Source: Trueperaceae bacterium (lineage in GTDB: Bacteria > Deinococcota > Deinococci > Deinococcales > Trueperaceae). Taken from it: 6,814 nt of DNA. The notes below the pieces were generated by a model, which ran no database searches, had not been told where the DNA came from, and saw nothing but the letters and a program-made list of their open reading frames with translations. Shown here piece after piece: positions 1-5,964 of this stretch. Location: positions 1 to 6,814 of the forward strand of contig JAGXHO010000201.1 in assembly GCA_024636105.1 (NCBI GenBank), given 5' to 3'. The number at the start of each line of letters is the position of its first letter. The stretch's first letter is position 1. The position numbers were made by a program, and so were the translations under genes.

Positions 1-1
1 G

Positions 2-583
2 CCGAACAGCGACCGCCTCGACCTGCACCTGGCGGGCGTCGAGACCGACGAGGATGGGTACGTCACCGTCGACGCGCACACGCGCACGAGCGCCGAGGGC
101 GTCTACGCGCTCGGCGACGTCAACGGCCGCGGCGCCTTCACCCACACTAGCGTCCACGACGCGCAGGTGCTGCTCGACCACCTGAACGGCGTTGCGGACG
201 ACGAGGCCCGCACCATCGACGAGCGCGACACCGTCTACGCGCTGTTCACTGACCCCCCGCTCGGACGGGTGGGGCTGAACGAGGCCCAGGCGCGCGAGGG
301 CGGCCACCGGGTGCTGCGCGCCGTCACGCCGATGTCGGCGGTCTCGCGCGCCAAGGAGATGGGCGAGACGCAGGGCTTCGTCAAGGTGCTGGTCGACGCC
401 GAGACCGACCGCTTCCTGGGCGCCTCGGTGCTGGGGGTGCATGGCGACGAGGTGGTCGGTCTGTTCGCGCTGGCGATGTCGGCCGGGATGACCACGGCCC
501 GCTTCCGCCGGTTGGTGCTGCCGCATCCGACGGTCGGGGAGTTGATGCCGTTCGTGCTGGACGGGTTGGCGCCGCTGGACTGA
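2..583 (+). CDS. FAD-dependent pyridine nucleotide-disulfide oxidoreductase, RclA-like (C-terminal part)
   Basis: This is the 3' part (193 residues visible) of a class I flavin disulfide reductase; the FAD- and NAD(P)H-binding N-terminus and the CXXXXC redox pair lie upstream of the window. The visible part opens with the second FAD-contact motif (GVYALGDVNG, about residues 38-47) and continues into the dimerisation domain. Near the end, HPTVGE supplies the His-Glu pair that serves as acid-base catalyst in this family. The stretches AFTHTSVHDAQ, SRAKEMGETQG and LGASVLGVHGDE resemble E. coli RclA, a cytosolic reductase tied to resistance to reactive chlorine species. It lacks the paired cysteines that end true mercuric reductases, so MerA is unlikely. 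The family call is firm; the RclA-like subgroup is from memory of the family and less sure. It converges on the minus-strand aldolase gene across 33 bases and is probably not part of the transport operon. Confidence 0.88.
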   Translation, partial: PNSDRLDLHLAGVETDEDGYVTVDAHTRTSAEGVYALGDVNGRGAFTHTSVHDAQVLLDHLNGVADDEARTIDERDTVYALFTDPPLGRVGLNEAQAREGGHRVLRAVTPMSAVSRAKEMGETQGFVKVLVDAETDRFLGASVLGVHGDEVVGLFALAMSAGMTTARFRRLVLPHPTVGELMPFVLDGLAPLD

Positions 584-594
584 CCCCGCGGGGT
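583..594. other. Perfect GC palindrome between convergent genes
   Basis: ACCCCGCGGGGT is a 12-base perfect palindrome starting at the last base of the oxidoreductase stop codon. A weaker 5-base stem (597-601 with 609-613) follows, before the stop codon of the convergent aldolase gene at 617-619. The position suits a two-way terminator, but the palindrome has no loop and no T tract follows on either strand, so this role is only a possibility. Confidence 0.3.
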
Positions 595-616
595 ACGCGC
601 GCCGAGCCCGCGCCCC

Positions 617-1546
617 TTACGCCGGGAACAGCTCCGGCACCAGCGCCCGCACGCGCGCCCGCCACGCCGTCGCCTCGGCCTCGGGGATCCCCTGGTACGG
701 CCAACGCAGGCGCGTCCCCACGTCGGCCCAGCCGCCGATCGTCGCGAGGAACTTGTCGAGCGCGGGCCCCGCGTGGCCGCGGGCGGCGTGCGGCGCCACC
801 GCCTCCTGGAGGAAGTCGTTCAGGCGCCGCTGCACGTCGAGCGCGCGGACGGGGTCCTCGAACGCCATGCGCTCGAGCGCCACCGCGCCCCTCGGCGACA
901 GGCTCGCGATGTTCGAGTAGCTGCCCTGGGCACCCTGCAGCAGCCCGGTGACCAGGTGGTGCCCGGGCACGAACACCGCGAGCCCGGCCAGATGCCGGCG
1001 CACGGCGCCGTACCACTCGGCGGGGCCGTCGACCACCTTCACGCCGATGAGCGCCGGCACCTCGACCGCGAGGCGCGCGAGGCCCTCGACGCCGAGCGGC
1101 CGGCGGACGAAGGGCGGGTGGTAGAGCACCAGCCCCACGCCGTCGGCGGCCCCGGCCACGCGCTGCAAGAAGGCGACGGCCTCGTCGAACCGCGGCGCCA
1201 CCCAGTCAGGCAGCACCACCTGGAAGGCGCTGGGCGCCAGCGCACGGGTGGCGCGCACGCGCGCTAGCGTCGTCTGCGGGCTCAGGTGGCTCGCGCCCAG
1301 CTGGAAGGGAACGCCGGCCGCCGTGCACGCCGCGGCGACGCGCCGCGACACCTCCAGGAACTCGTCCTCGCTCTGCGCCAGGAACTCGCCGGCGGTCCCG
1401 TTCGTGTAGACGCCGGCGACGCCGCTGCCCAGCAGGTGCTCGAGCTGGGCGTCGAACCGATCGAGGTCGATCCCCTCGGTCGCGTCGAGGGGCAACAGCA
1501 CCGTGGCCCAGGTGCCTCGTAGCTCGGATGCGGTCAGCGGTTCCAT
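617..1546 (-). CDS. DapA/NanA-superfamily class I aldolase or lyase, substrate unknown
   Basis: The 309-residue product has the usual length and layout of the dihydrodipicolinate synthase/N-acetylneuraminate lyase superfamily, cytosolic TIM barrels that make a Schiff base between lysine and a 2-keto acid. Visible marks are NGTAGE at 49-54 (the GTTGE-type carboxylate-binding turn), LYHPP at 141-145 with catalytic Tyr142, GVK at 168-170 with Schiff-base Lys170, and GAQGSYSN at 205-212. The arginine that follows the YNVP motif in true DHDPS (YNVPSR) is absent at that spacing; FVRR comes slightly later. It also lacks the Asp-Glu pair seen in the NanA-like enzyme at 5965, so neither lysine synthesis nor sialate cleavage is a safe call. 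The ATG at 1544-1546 is preceded by GAAGGA seven bases upstream. It diverges from the GntR gene and may share its operator. Alternatives are a keto-deoxy-sugar-acid aldolase or dehydratase. The family is sure, the substrate is not. Confidence 0.92.
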   Translation of the reverse strand: MEPLTASELRGTWATVLLPLDATEGIDLDRFDAQLEHLLGSGVAGVYTNGTAGEFLAQSEDEFLEVSRRVAAACTAAGVPFQLGASHLSPQTTLARVRATRALAPSAFQVVLPDWVAPRFDEAVAFLQRVAGAADGVGLVLYHPPFVRRPLGVEGLARLAVEVPALIGVKVVDGPAEWYGAVRRHLAGLAVFVPGHHLVTGLLQGAQGSYSNIASLSPRGAVALERMAFEDPVRALDVQRRLNDFLQEAVAPHAARGHAGPALDKFLATIGGWADVGTRLRWPYQGIPEAEATAWRARVRALVPELFPA

Positions 1547-1553
1547 CGCGCCG

Positions 1554-1559
1554 TCCTTC
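1554..1559 (-). promoter_or_regulatory. Ribosome binding site of the minus-strand aldolase gene
   Basis: Read on the minus strand this is GAAGGA, seven bases before the ATG at 1544-1546. It supports that start codon. Confidence 0.65.
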
Positions 1560-1560
1560 G

Positions 1561-1594
1561 GGACGCCGTTGGCGTCCGGGGGCTCGTGCCCCGG
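1561..1594. other. Two adjacent GC-rich hairpins in the divergent control region
   Basis: The first stem pairs 1561-1567 (GGACGCC) with 1571-1577 (GGCGTCC) around a 3-base loop, seven perfect pairs. The second pairs 1576-1581 (CCGGGG) with 1589-1594 (CCCCGG). The two stems share bases 1576-1577. If the minus-strand aldolase transcript starts upstream of about 1595, both lie in its 5' leader, just before its ribosome site, where they could affect translation or stability. No T tract follows on either strand, so a simple terminator is not supported. In GC-rich DNA such stems can also arise by chance. Confidence 0.4.
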
Positions 1595-1600
1595 GTTAGG

Positions 1601-1628
1601 TTGACACTTATCCTACAAGTGATAAGCT
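1601..1628 (+). promoter_or_regulatory. Candidate sigma-70-type promoter of the GntR-transporter operon
   Basis: TTGACA at 1601-1606 is a perfect -35 hexamer, and the surrounding 1596-1628 stretch is clearly more AT-rich than the rest of the window. The best -10 candidate is TAAGCT at 1623-1628 with a 16-base spacer, matching TATAAT at only three positions; GATAAG at 1621-1626 would leave a spacer of 14, which is too short. The site lies 48-75 bases before the TTG start. The -35 is convincing, the -10 is weak. No clear minus-strand promoter was found for the divergent aldolase gene. Confidence 0.5.
1605..1621. promoter_or_regulatory. Candidate FadR-type GntR operator
   Basis: This 17-base imperfect palindrome has arms CACTTAT and ACAAGTG around CCT, with six of seven positions pairing (only 1610 against 1616 fails). 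Its core TTATCCTACAA fits the operator pattern described for FadR-subfamily GntR regulators, t-N-G-T-N3-A-C-N-a, with one half-site deviation. It overlaps the last two bases of the TTGACA hexamer and the spacer, so bound protein should block RNA polymerase. Lying between divergent genes, it could serve autoregulation of the GntR operon and control of the minus-strand aldolase. An alternative symmetry, CTTATC (1607-1612) with GATAAG (1621-1626), overlaps it. Confidence 0.6.
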
Positions 1629-1662
1629 CGACCCATCGACAGCCAACGCTCGCCCGAAGCCC

Positions 1663-1668
1663 AGGAGG
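1663..1668 (+). promoter_or_regulatory. Ribosome binding site that fixes the TTG start of the GntR gene
   Basis: AGGAGG is a full Shine-Dalgarno core seven bases before the TTG at 1676-1678. It decides against the in-frame GTG at 1586, which lies upstream of the promoter hexamer. Confidence 0.8.
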
Positions 1669-1675
1669 TCTTCTC

Positions 1676-2434
1676 TTGACCCTCAAACGCCTCGAACGCG
1701 CCCCCTTGCTGCACCACTCGGTGCAGGAGGCGCTCAAGGAGTACGTCGTCCTCCGTGGCCTCAAGTCGGGGGACCCGCTCCCGTCCGAGGCCGAGCTGGC
1801 GCGCCAACTCGGCGTCAGCCGCACTAGCGTGCGCGAGGCCGTCAAGGCGCTCGAGACGATCGGCATCCTCGAGAGCCGCCGCGGCAGCGGCGTCTTCGTG
1901 GGCGAGTTCAGCTTCGACCCGCTCGTCGAGTCCTTGCCCTACGGGCTCATGGGCGACACCGGCTCGATCGCCGAGCTGCTCGACGTGCGCTGCACCCTCG
2001 AGGTGGCGCTCGTCGATCGCGCCATCGCGCTGCGCTCGCCGGAGCAGGTCGAGGCGCTGCGCGGCACCCTGGAGCGCTTCCGGGCGCTCGCCGAGCGTGG
2101 CGAGCCGCTGGGTATCGAGGACCGCGCCTTCCATCAGCAGCTCTTCCTGAACCTTGAGAACCGCGTGCTGGTGGGCCTGATCGACGTCTTCTGGCGCTCC
2201 TACACGCGCGCCGCGCAGCACATCGACCTCGTCAACGTCGACCCCATGGCCACGTACCACGACCACGTGGCCGTGTTCGACGCCTTCGTGGCGGGCGACG
2301 CCGACGCCACCCGCCACACCCTCGACCACCACTACTACGGCATCCGCGAGCTGCTGGCCGCGCGAAGAGGAGGTACCCAGGACGAGCCGACCCGATCCAC
2401 GTCGACCGCATCCCCCGAACCCCGCCCGAGTTAG
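1676..2434 (+). CDS. FadR-family GntR transcriptional regulator with FCD domain
   Basis: The 252-residue product is a cytosolic DNA-binding regulator. Residues about 12-76 form the GntR winged helix-turn-helix, with PLPSEAELARQLGVSRTSVR at 34-53 as the recognition region and GSGVFV closing the wing. Residues about 95-227 form the all-helical FCD ligand domain. The metal-site pattern is visible: Asp149, His153, His197 and His218 or His219 fit the Asp-His-His-His set that holds a metal and an organic-acid effector in many FCD proteins. The start is the TTG preceded by AGGAGG; the longer in-frame reading from GTG 1586 would run through the promoter. The tail after residue 230 is Pro/Ser/Thr-rich and looks disordered. 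Only seven bases separate it from the binding-protein gene, so it is probably the operon's own repressor, in the manner of NanR, UxuR or LldR. The effector is unknown; a sialate or keto-acid intermediate is an inference. Confidence 0.93.
   Translation: MTLKRLERAPLLHHSVQEALKEYVVLRGLKSGDPLPSEAELARQLGVSRTSVREAVKALETIGILESRRGSGVFVGEFSFDPLVESLPYGLMGDTGSIAELLDVRCTLEVALVDRAIALRSPEQVEALRGTLERFRALAERGEPLGIEDRAFHQQLFLNLENRVLVGLIDVFWRSYTRAAQHIDLVNVDPMATYHDHVAVFDAFVAGDADATRHTLDHHYYGIRELLAARRGGTQDEPTRSTSTASPEPRPS
2366..2373 (+). other. Strong Shine-Dalgarno-like sequence inside the 3' end of the GntR gene
   Basis: AGAGGAGG lies inside codons for Arg-Arg-Gly just after the FCD domain, 59 bases before the stop codon. 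No ATG, GTG or TTG follows at working distance, so it does not start a visible gene. It may be a ribosome pause site, a relic, or chance from Arg-Gly codons. Confidence 0.35.
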
Positions 2435-2437
2435 GAG
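2433..2437 (+). promoter_or_regulatory. Ribosome binding site of the binding-protein gene, overlapping the regulator's stop codon
   Basis: AGGAG begins within the TAG stop (2432-2434) of the GntR gene and lies four bases before the ATG at 2442. The overlap suggests translational coupling of regulator and transporter, though the short spacing makes the site moderate rather than ideal. Confidence 0.6.
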
Positions 2438-2441
2438 CACC

Positions 2442-4031
2442 ATGCGCAGGACCCTTCGCACCCTCACGGTCGCTTTCGCCGCCGTCGTCATTTCCGCGGC
2501 CGTTGCCGCCGGCACGCTGATCGGCGCCTTCGACGTCGGCCCCGGCGGTCTGCCCGTCCCCGCAGGCCCCTGGTACAACACCGCCGGCAACACCTGGATC
2601 AGCAAGATCTGGACGCCGCTCGTCGTCCAGGACGCCACCGCCTCCGGGCTGGCGCCCGCCCTGGCCACCGCCTGGACCAGCAACGAGGACTTCACCGTCT
2701 GGACCTTCGAGCTCCGCCCCGGCGTCACCTGGCACGACGGCGCCCCCTTCACCGCCGCCGACGTCAAGTTCACGTGGGAATGGGTCTACGCGCCCGGCAC
2801 GCAGGCCGCGCCCGAGACCTCGCCCTCGCCGCTCGTGGGCCAGCAGGCCTACACCGACGGCGCCGCCGACGCCATCGAAGGCCTCGAGGTGGTCGACGAC
2901 CTGACCGTGCGCTTCCACACCGCCGAGCCGTCGCCCCGCTTTCCGGCCACGCTCATCAAGGGCTACATCCTGCCGGCGCACGCCCTCACCGGCGTCACCG
3001 CGGCCGACATCCGCACCACCGACTGGTGGTTCACCACGGCGATCGGCACCGGCCCCTTCATGCACGACGAGTTCGTCCCCGACGAATACTGGGCGCTCAA
3101 CGCCAACCCGAACTACTGGGCGGGCGCGCCCAAGCTCGACCGCCTGATCAACCGCTACTTCGCCGACGAGACCGCCGCCATCCTCGCGCTCGAGAGCGGC
3201 GAGATCCAGTTCACCTACGTGAGCGGCGACGTCGCCGTGGGCCTGGGCGAGCGCCCCGACTTCGACCTGTACGCCGGCCCGTCGGGCGTCACCAACTACC
3301 TGATGTTCAACTACCGCGATCCGGCGTTCCAGGACGTGCGCGTACGCCAGGCCTTCCTGTACGCCATCGACCGCGACGCGATCGCCGAGATCATCCTGAA
3401 CGGCACCGCGCAGGTGGTGCCCTGCATCACGCCGTTCGAGTCCTTCTGGCCCGAGACCTACGAGACCTACGACTACGACCCCGCCAAGGCGCGTGAGCTG
3501 CTGGCCGAGGCCGGTTGGGACGGAAGCCGCCAGCTCGAGGTCAAGACGTACTACACCAGCCAGTTCCACCGCGACGCCATGGCCGCCGCGCAGCAGTTCC
3601 TGGCCGAAGCGGGCATGAACGTCACATTCCTCGAGGACCCCTCGGGCTACAACTCGTACTTCTACACGGGCCAGCAGTGGGACGTCTCCTACCGTGGCCT
3701 GGGCGTCAACATGGAGGCCTTTCCCTTCCGCTTCTACGAGGAAGAGGGCTGGCCCGAAGTGGTGGGCGACGAGCGCACCCTGATGGGGCAGCGCTTCCCC
3801 GAGCTCGAGACGCTCTTCGCGCAGGCGCGCGTCGAGGGCGACCCGGACGCCTACCGCGCCCTGATGCAGGACGTCTGTCGCGTGCAGAACGAGCAGGCGA
3901 TCGAGGGCTATCTGTGGACGGCGGTGCGCTTCGGCGTGGCGCAGTCCGACCTGATCGACTTCTACTGGTACCCGGCGCCGGCCGGTGGTCCGTACGACGA
4001 CCGCCCCGAGCTCTGGGCCGTGCCCGAGTGA
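2442..4031 (+). CDS. ABC transporter substrate-binding protein, family 5 (SBP_bac_5, DppA/OppA type)
   Basis: The 529-residue exported protein captures a solute outside the cytoplasmic membrane and passes it to the DppB/DppC-type permeases encoded next. Residues 1-22 look like a Sec signal peptide: a basic start (MRRTLR), a hydrophobic Ala/Val core, and AVA at 20-22 just before the first strand, AGTLIGAF. There is no lipobox cysteine. The family signature is clear at about 89-112 (ELRPGVTWHDG, then FTAADVKFTW), with IGTGPF at 201-206, AFLYAIDRDAI at 304-314 and DYDPAKARELLAEAGW at 344-359. Cys328 and Cys479 are the only cysteines and could form a disulfide. Family members bind peptides, nickel, oligosaccharides or sialic acid (SatA of H. 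ducreyi). The family fold does not reveal the ligand; the adjoining lyase gene suggests a sialate or related sugar acid. Family call sure, ligand inferred. Confidence 0.95.
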   Translation: MRRTLRTLTVAFAAVVISAAVAAGTLIGAFDVGPGGLPVPAGPWYNTAGNTWISKIWTPLVVQDATASGLAPALATAWTSNEDFTVWTFELRPGVTWHDGAPFTAADVKFTWEWVYAPGTQAAPETSPSPLVGQQAYTDGAADAIEGLEVVDDLTVRFHTAEPSPRFPATLIKGYILPAHALTGVTAADIRTTDWWFTTAIGTGPFMHDEFVPDEYWALNANPNYWAGAPKLDRLINRYFADETAAILALESGEIQFTYVSGDVAVGLGERPDFDLYAGPSGVTNYLMFNYRDPAFQDVRVRQAFLYAIDRDAIAEIILNGTAQVVPCITPFESFWPETYETYDYDPAKARELLAEAGWDGSRQLEVKTYYTSQFHRDAMAAAQQFLAEAGMNVTFLEDPSGYNSYFYTGQQWDVSYRGLGVNMEAFPFRFYEEEGWPEVVGDERTLMGQRFPELETLFAQARVEGDPDAYRALMQDVCRVQNEQAIEGYLWTAVRFGVAQSDLIDFYWYPAPAGGPYDDRPELWAVPE

Positions 4032-4060
4032 GCGAACGGTCCTAGGCCCGCTCGGCGCCT

Positions 4061-4097
4061 CCGCCGGACCGCCCGGTCCGGCGGGGGCGCCCCCCGC
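4061..4097 (+). other. Overlapping strong hairpins between binding-protein and permease genes
   Basis: In the 83-base gap, 4061-4070 (CCGCCGGACC) pairs perfectly with 4075-4084 over a GCCC loop, ten GC-rich pairs. A second stem pairs 4081-4087 (GCGGGGG) with 4091-4097 (CCCCCGC) over a 3-base loop. They share 4081-4084, so both cannot form completely at once. No T tract follows, so a full terminator is unlikely. The likely role is 3'-end protection or partial attenuation, giving more binding protein than permease, as hairpins after binding-protein genes do in other ABC operons. Confidence 0.6.
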
Positions 4098-4103
4098 GTC
4101 CCT

Positions 4104-4108
4104 GGAGG
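4104..4108 (+). promoter_or_regulatory. Ribosome binding site deciding the GTG start of the DppB-like permease
   Basis: GGAGG lies six bases before the GTG at 4115-4117. This start gives the usual permease N-terminus (MFTYALRR then a membrane segment). Confidence 0.7.
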
Positions 4109-4114
4109 GGCTCC

Positions 4115-5071
4115 GTGTTCACCTACGCGCTGCGCCGCGTGCTCACCAGCATCCCCGTGCTGCTGGCCGTGACCGTCCTCGTCTTCACGCTCGTCGAGCT
4201 CGCGCCCGGCGACGTGGCCGACTACTTCATCAACCCGGAGGCCAACACCTCGCCGGAGGCGCTGGCCGAGATGCGCCGAACCTATGGGCTCGACCAGCCG
4301 GCCCCCGTCCGCTACGCTGTCTGGCTGGGCCAGGTGGTCCGCGGCGACCTCGGCTACAGCTTCGTGAGCGGCGAGCCGGTCGTGCGCATGATCCTCCGCC
4401 GCTTCCAGAACACGGCCACCCTGATGAGCGTCGCGCTGGTCGTGTCGGTGGTCCTGGGCGTCGCGCTCGGCGTCTTCACCGCCGTGCGCCAGTACTCGTG
4501 GTGGGACCACACTCTGAGCGCCCTATCGTTCCTGGCCATCTCGATGCCCGCCTTCGTCACCGGCATCCTGGCCCTGTATCTGTTCGCCGTGCTCGTCCCG
4601 ATCTTCCCATCCGGCGGCCTACGTTCCGTCGGCGTCGACGCCGGCTTCTGGAACCGCGTCCACCATCTGATCCTTCCGGCGGCGGTGCTGTCGCTCGCGC
4701 AGACCGCCACCTTCATGCGCTACACGCGCTTCAGCGTGCTCGAGGTGCTGCGCGCCGACTACGTGCGCACCGCGCGCGGCAAGGGGCTGCGCGAGGTCCG
4801 CGTCATCATGCGCCATGGCCTGCCGAACGCCCTGATCCCCGTGGTCACCGTCATCGGGCTGAGCCTGCCGGTGCTGGTGGTGGGCGCGGTCTACACCGAG
4901 ACGATCTTCTCGTGGCCGGGGATGGGCACGCTCTACCTCAACGCCGTCGGCTCGCGCGACGTGCCACTGGTCATGGGTCTGAACCTCTTCATCGCGGTCG
5001 TCGTGCTGACGGCCAACCTGCTGACCGACCTCGCCTACGGCCTGGTCGACCCGAGGATCCGCTATGCCTGA
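4115..5071 (+). CDS. ABC transporter permease, DppB/OppB type
   Basis: The 318-residue inner-membrane protein is one half of the transport channel for the family-5 importer. Length and layout match DppB: an N-terminal segment (about 9-29), an external region holding YGLDQP (57-62) and GDLGYSF (77-83), then five further membrane segments near 100-122, 136-160, 186-205, 240-262 and 287-307. The ATPase-coupling EAA loop is clear at about 210-240 (DYVRTARGKG at 215-224, then HGLPNALIPV). ETIFSWPGMG at 262-271 and the terminal DPRIRYA are typical of the subfamily. Translation starts at GTG with a GGAGG site six bases upstream. The stop codon overlaps the next gene by eight bases (ATGCCTGA), implying coupled translation with its partner permease. 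Substrate cannot be read from the permease. Confidence 0.95.
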   Translation: MFTYALRRVLTSIPVLLAVTVLVFTLVELAPGDVADYFINPEANTSPEALAEMRRTYGLDQPAPVRYAVWLGQVVRGDLGYSFVSGEPVVRMILRRFQNTATLMSVALVVSVVLGVALGVFTAVRQYSWWDHTLSALSFLAISMPAFVTGILALYLFAVLVPIFPSGGLRSVGVDAGFWNRVHHLILPAAVLSLAQTATFMRYTRFSVLEVLRADYVRTARGKGLREVRVIMRHGLPNALIPVVTVIGLSLPVLVVGAVYTETIFSWPGMGTLYLNAVGSRDVPLVMGLNLFIAVVVLTANLLTDLAYGLVDPRIRYA

Positions 5072-5936
5072 CGCCCACGAGCCCGCCCCCGAGCGCGTCG
5101 ACCGGCGCCTGCTGCGCCGCTTCCAGCGCAACCGCCCTGCCGTGGCGTCGGTCTTCGTGCTCGCCGTCATCGTCGCGATGGCGGTGTTCGCGCCCGCGAT
5201 CGAGCGTTACCCGTTCGACACCATGCAGCTGCGCGCGCGGTCGCAGCCGCCGTCGGCCGAGCATTGGCTGGGCACCGACCGGATCGGCCGCGACGTGTGG
5301 AGCCGCACCGTTCACGGTGCGCGAGTGTCGCTGATCGTCGGTTTCGCCGCCACCGCCATCGCCGTGGTGATCGGCACGCTGCTCGGCGCCCTGGCCGGGT
5401 TCTTCGGCGGCTGGACCGAGCAGCTCATCATGCGCGCCACCGACGTGCTCATGACCTTCCCGCCCATCATCATCATGCTGACGCTCGCGGCGTTCGCGCC
5501 CCGCGGGCTGTGGATGATCGTGCTCATCATCGGCGGCCTGAGCTGGCCGGGGGTGGCGCGGCTGGTGCGCGGCCAGTTCCTCGCACTCAAGGAGCAGGAG
5601 TTCGTCGCGGCCGCCACGGCGCTCGGCGTCCGCCCGGCGCGCATCATGTGGGCCCATGTGCTGCCCAACGCGCTCCCGCCGCTCATGGCGATGGTGAGTT
5701 TCGGCATCGGCAACGCCATCCTCACCGAGGCCGGCCTGTCGTTCCTGGGCCTCGGGGTGCCACCGCCGGCGCCCAGTTGGGGCACGATGCTCGAGGCGGC
5801 GCGCAACCTCGACATCCTGCGCAACCTGCCGTGGACTTGGCTGCCGCCCGCGGCCATGACCGTGATCACGGTGCTCTGCGTCAACTTCATCGGCGACGGC
5901 TTGCGAGACGCCGCCGACGCCCGCATGGTCCTCTGA
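5064..5936 (+). CDS. ABC transporter permease, DppC/OppC type
   Basis: The 290-residue inner-membrane protein is the second half of the channel. It begins with a short cytosolic stretch (RRLLRRFQRNR, 14-24) and a membrane segment near 27-47. The subfamily signature HWLGTDRIGRDVWSR follows at 67-81, then five more segments near 88-112, 120-142, 148-164, 205-230 and 257-279. The EAA coupling loop lies at about 175-205 (EFVAAATALGVRPAR at 179-193, HVLPNALPP). LSFLGLGVPPPAPSWG at 225-240 is highly typical of DppC, and the end NFIGDGLRDAADARM replaces the usual DPR with DAR. The ATG overlaps the stop of the DppB-like gene, so the two are probably made in equal amounts. The matching ATPase genes do not appear in the window, and the next gene is an enzyme. 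Confidence 0.95.
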   Translation: MPDAHEPAPERVDRRLLRRFQRNRPAVASVFVLAVIVAMAVFAPAIERYPFDTMQLRARSQPPSAEHWLGTDRIGRDVWSRTVHGARVSLIVGFAATAIAVVIGTLLGALAGFFGGWTEQLIMRATDVLMTFPPIIIMLTLAAFAPRGLWMIVLIIGGLSWPGVARLVRGQFLALKEQEFVAAATALGVRPARIMWAHVLPNALPPLMAMVSFGIGNAILTEAGLSFLGLGVPPPAPSWGTMLEAARNLDILRNLPWTWLPPAAMTVITVLCVNFIGDGLRDAADARMVL

Positions 5937-5953
5937 CCCCACCTCTCGACGAC

Positions 5954-5958
5954 AGGAG
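5954..5958 (+). promoter_or_regulatory. Ribosome binding site of the NanA-like gene
   Basis: AGGAG lies six bases before the ATG at 5965 and 17 bases after the DppC-like stop, supporting that start and membership of the same operon. Confidence 0.7.
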
Positions 5959-5964
5959 CCCGGC

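Noticed and set aside
2..583. Mercuric reductase (MerA)
   Set aside because: The C-terminus lacks the vicinal cysteine pair of MerA and no mer genes are nearby; the dimerisation domain is closer to RclA.
583..613. Intrinsic two-way terminator between the convergent genes
   Set aside because: There is symmetry (a 12-base palindrome and a 5-pair stem), but no loop in the first and no T tract on either strand, so it is listed only as a palindrome.
617..1546. Biosynthetic dihydrodipicolinate synthase (dapA)
   Set aside because: The arginine that follows the YNVP motif in true DHDPS is missing at that spacing, and the context is catabolic with no lysine-pathway genes.
1607..1626. CTTATC-N8-GATAAG inverted repeat as the main operator
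   Set aside because: It has six perfect pairs but the spacing does not fit the FadR-type operator pattern; the overlapping 1605-1621 palindrome fits better. The two cannot be separated without binding data.
1613..2773. Minus-strand open frame (386 residues) opposite the GntR gene
   Set aside because: It has no recognisable domain and would cross the operator and the regulator; the plus-strand reading has a clear winged helix and FCD domain.
2232..3569. Long minus-strand open frame (445 residues) opposite the regulator and binding-protein genes
   Set aside because: Its product is a Gly/Val/Arg/Glu-rich run with no recognisable domain, as expected from the complement of GC-rich coding DNA, and it lies opposite a gene with a clear family signature.
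3985..5334. Plus-strand open frame (449 residues) overlapping both permease genes
   Set aside because: It is an Arg/Pro/Ala-rich frame-shifted reading of the permeases without domain content; the permease frame has the EAA loops and membrane segments.
2442..5936. Dedicated dipeptide or nickel transporter
   Set aside because: The family alone would allow it, but family-5 importers are broad and the adjoining lyase and FadR-type regulator point to a sugar-acid substrate; not excluded by sequence.
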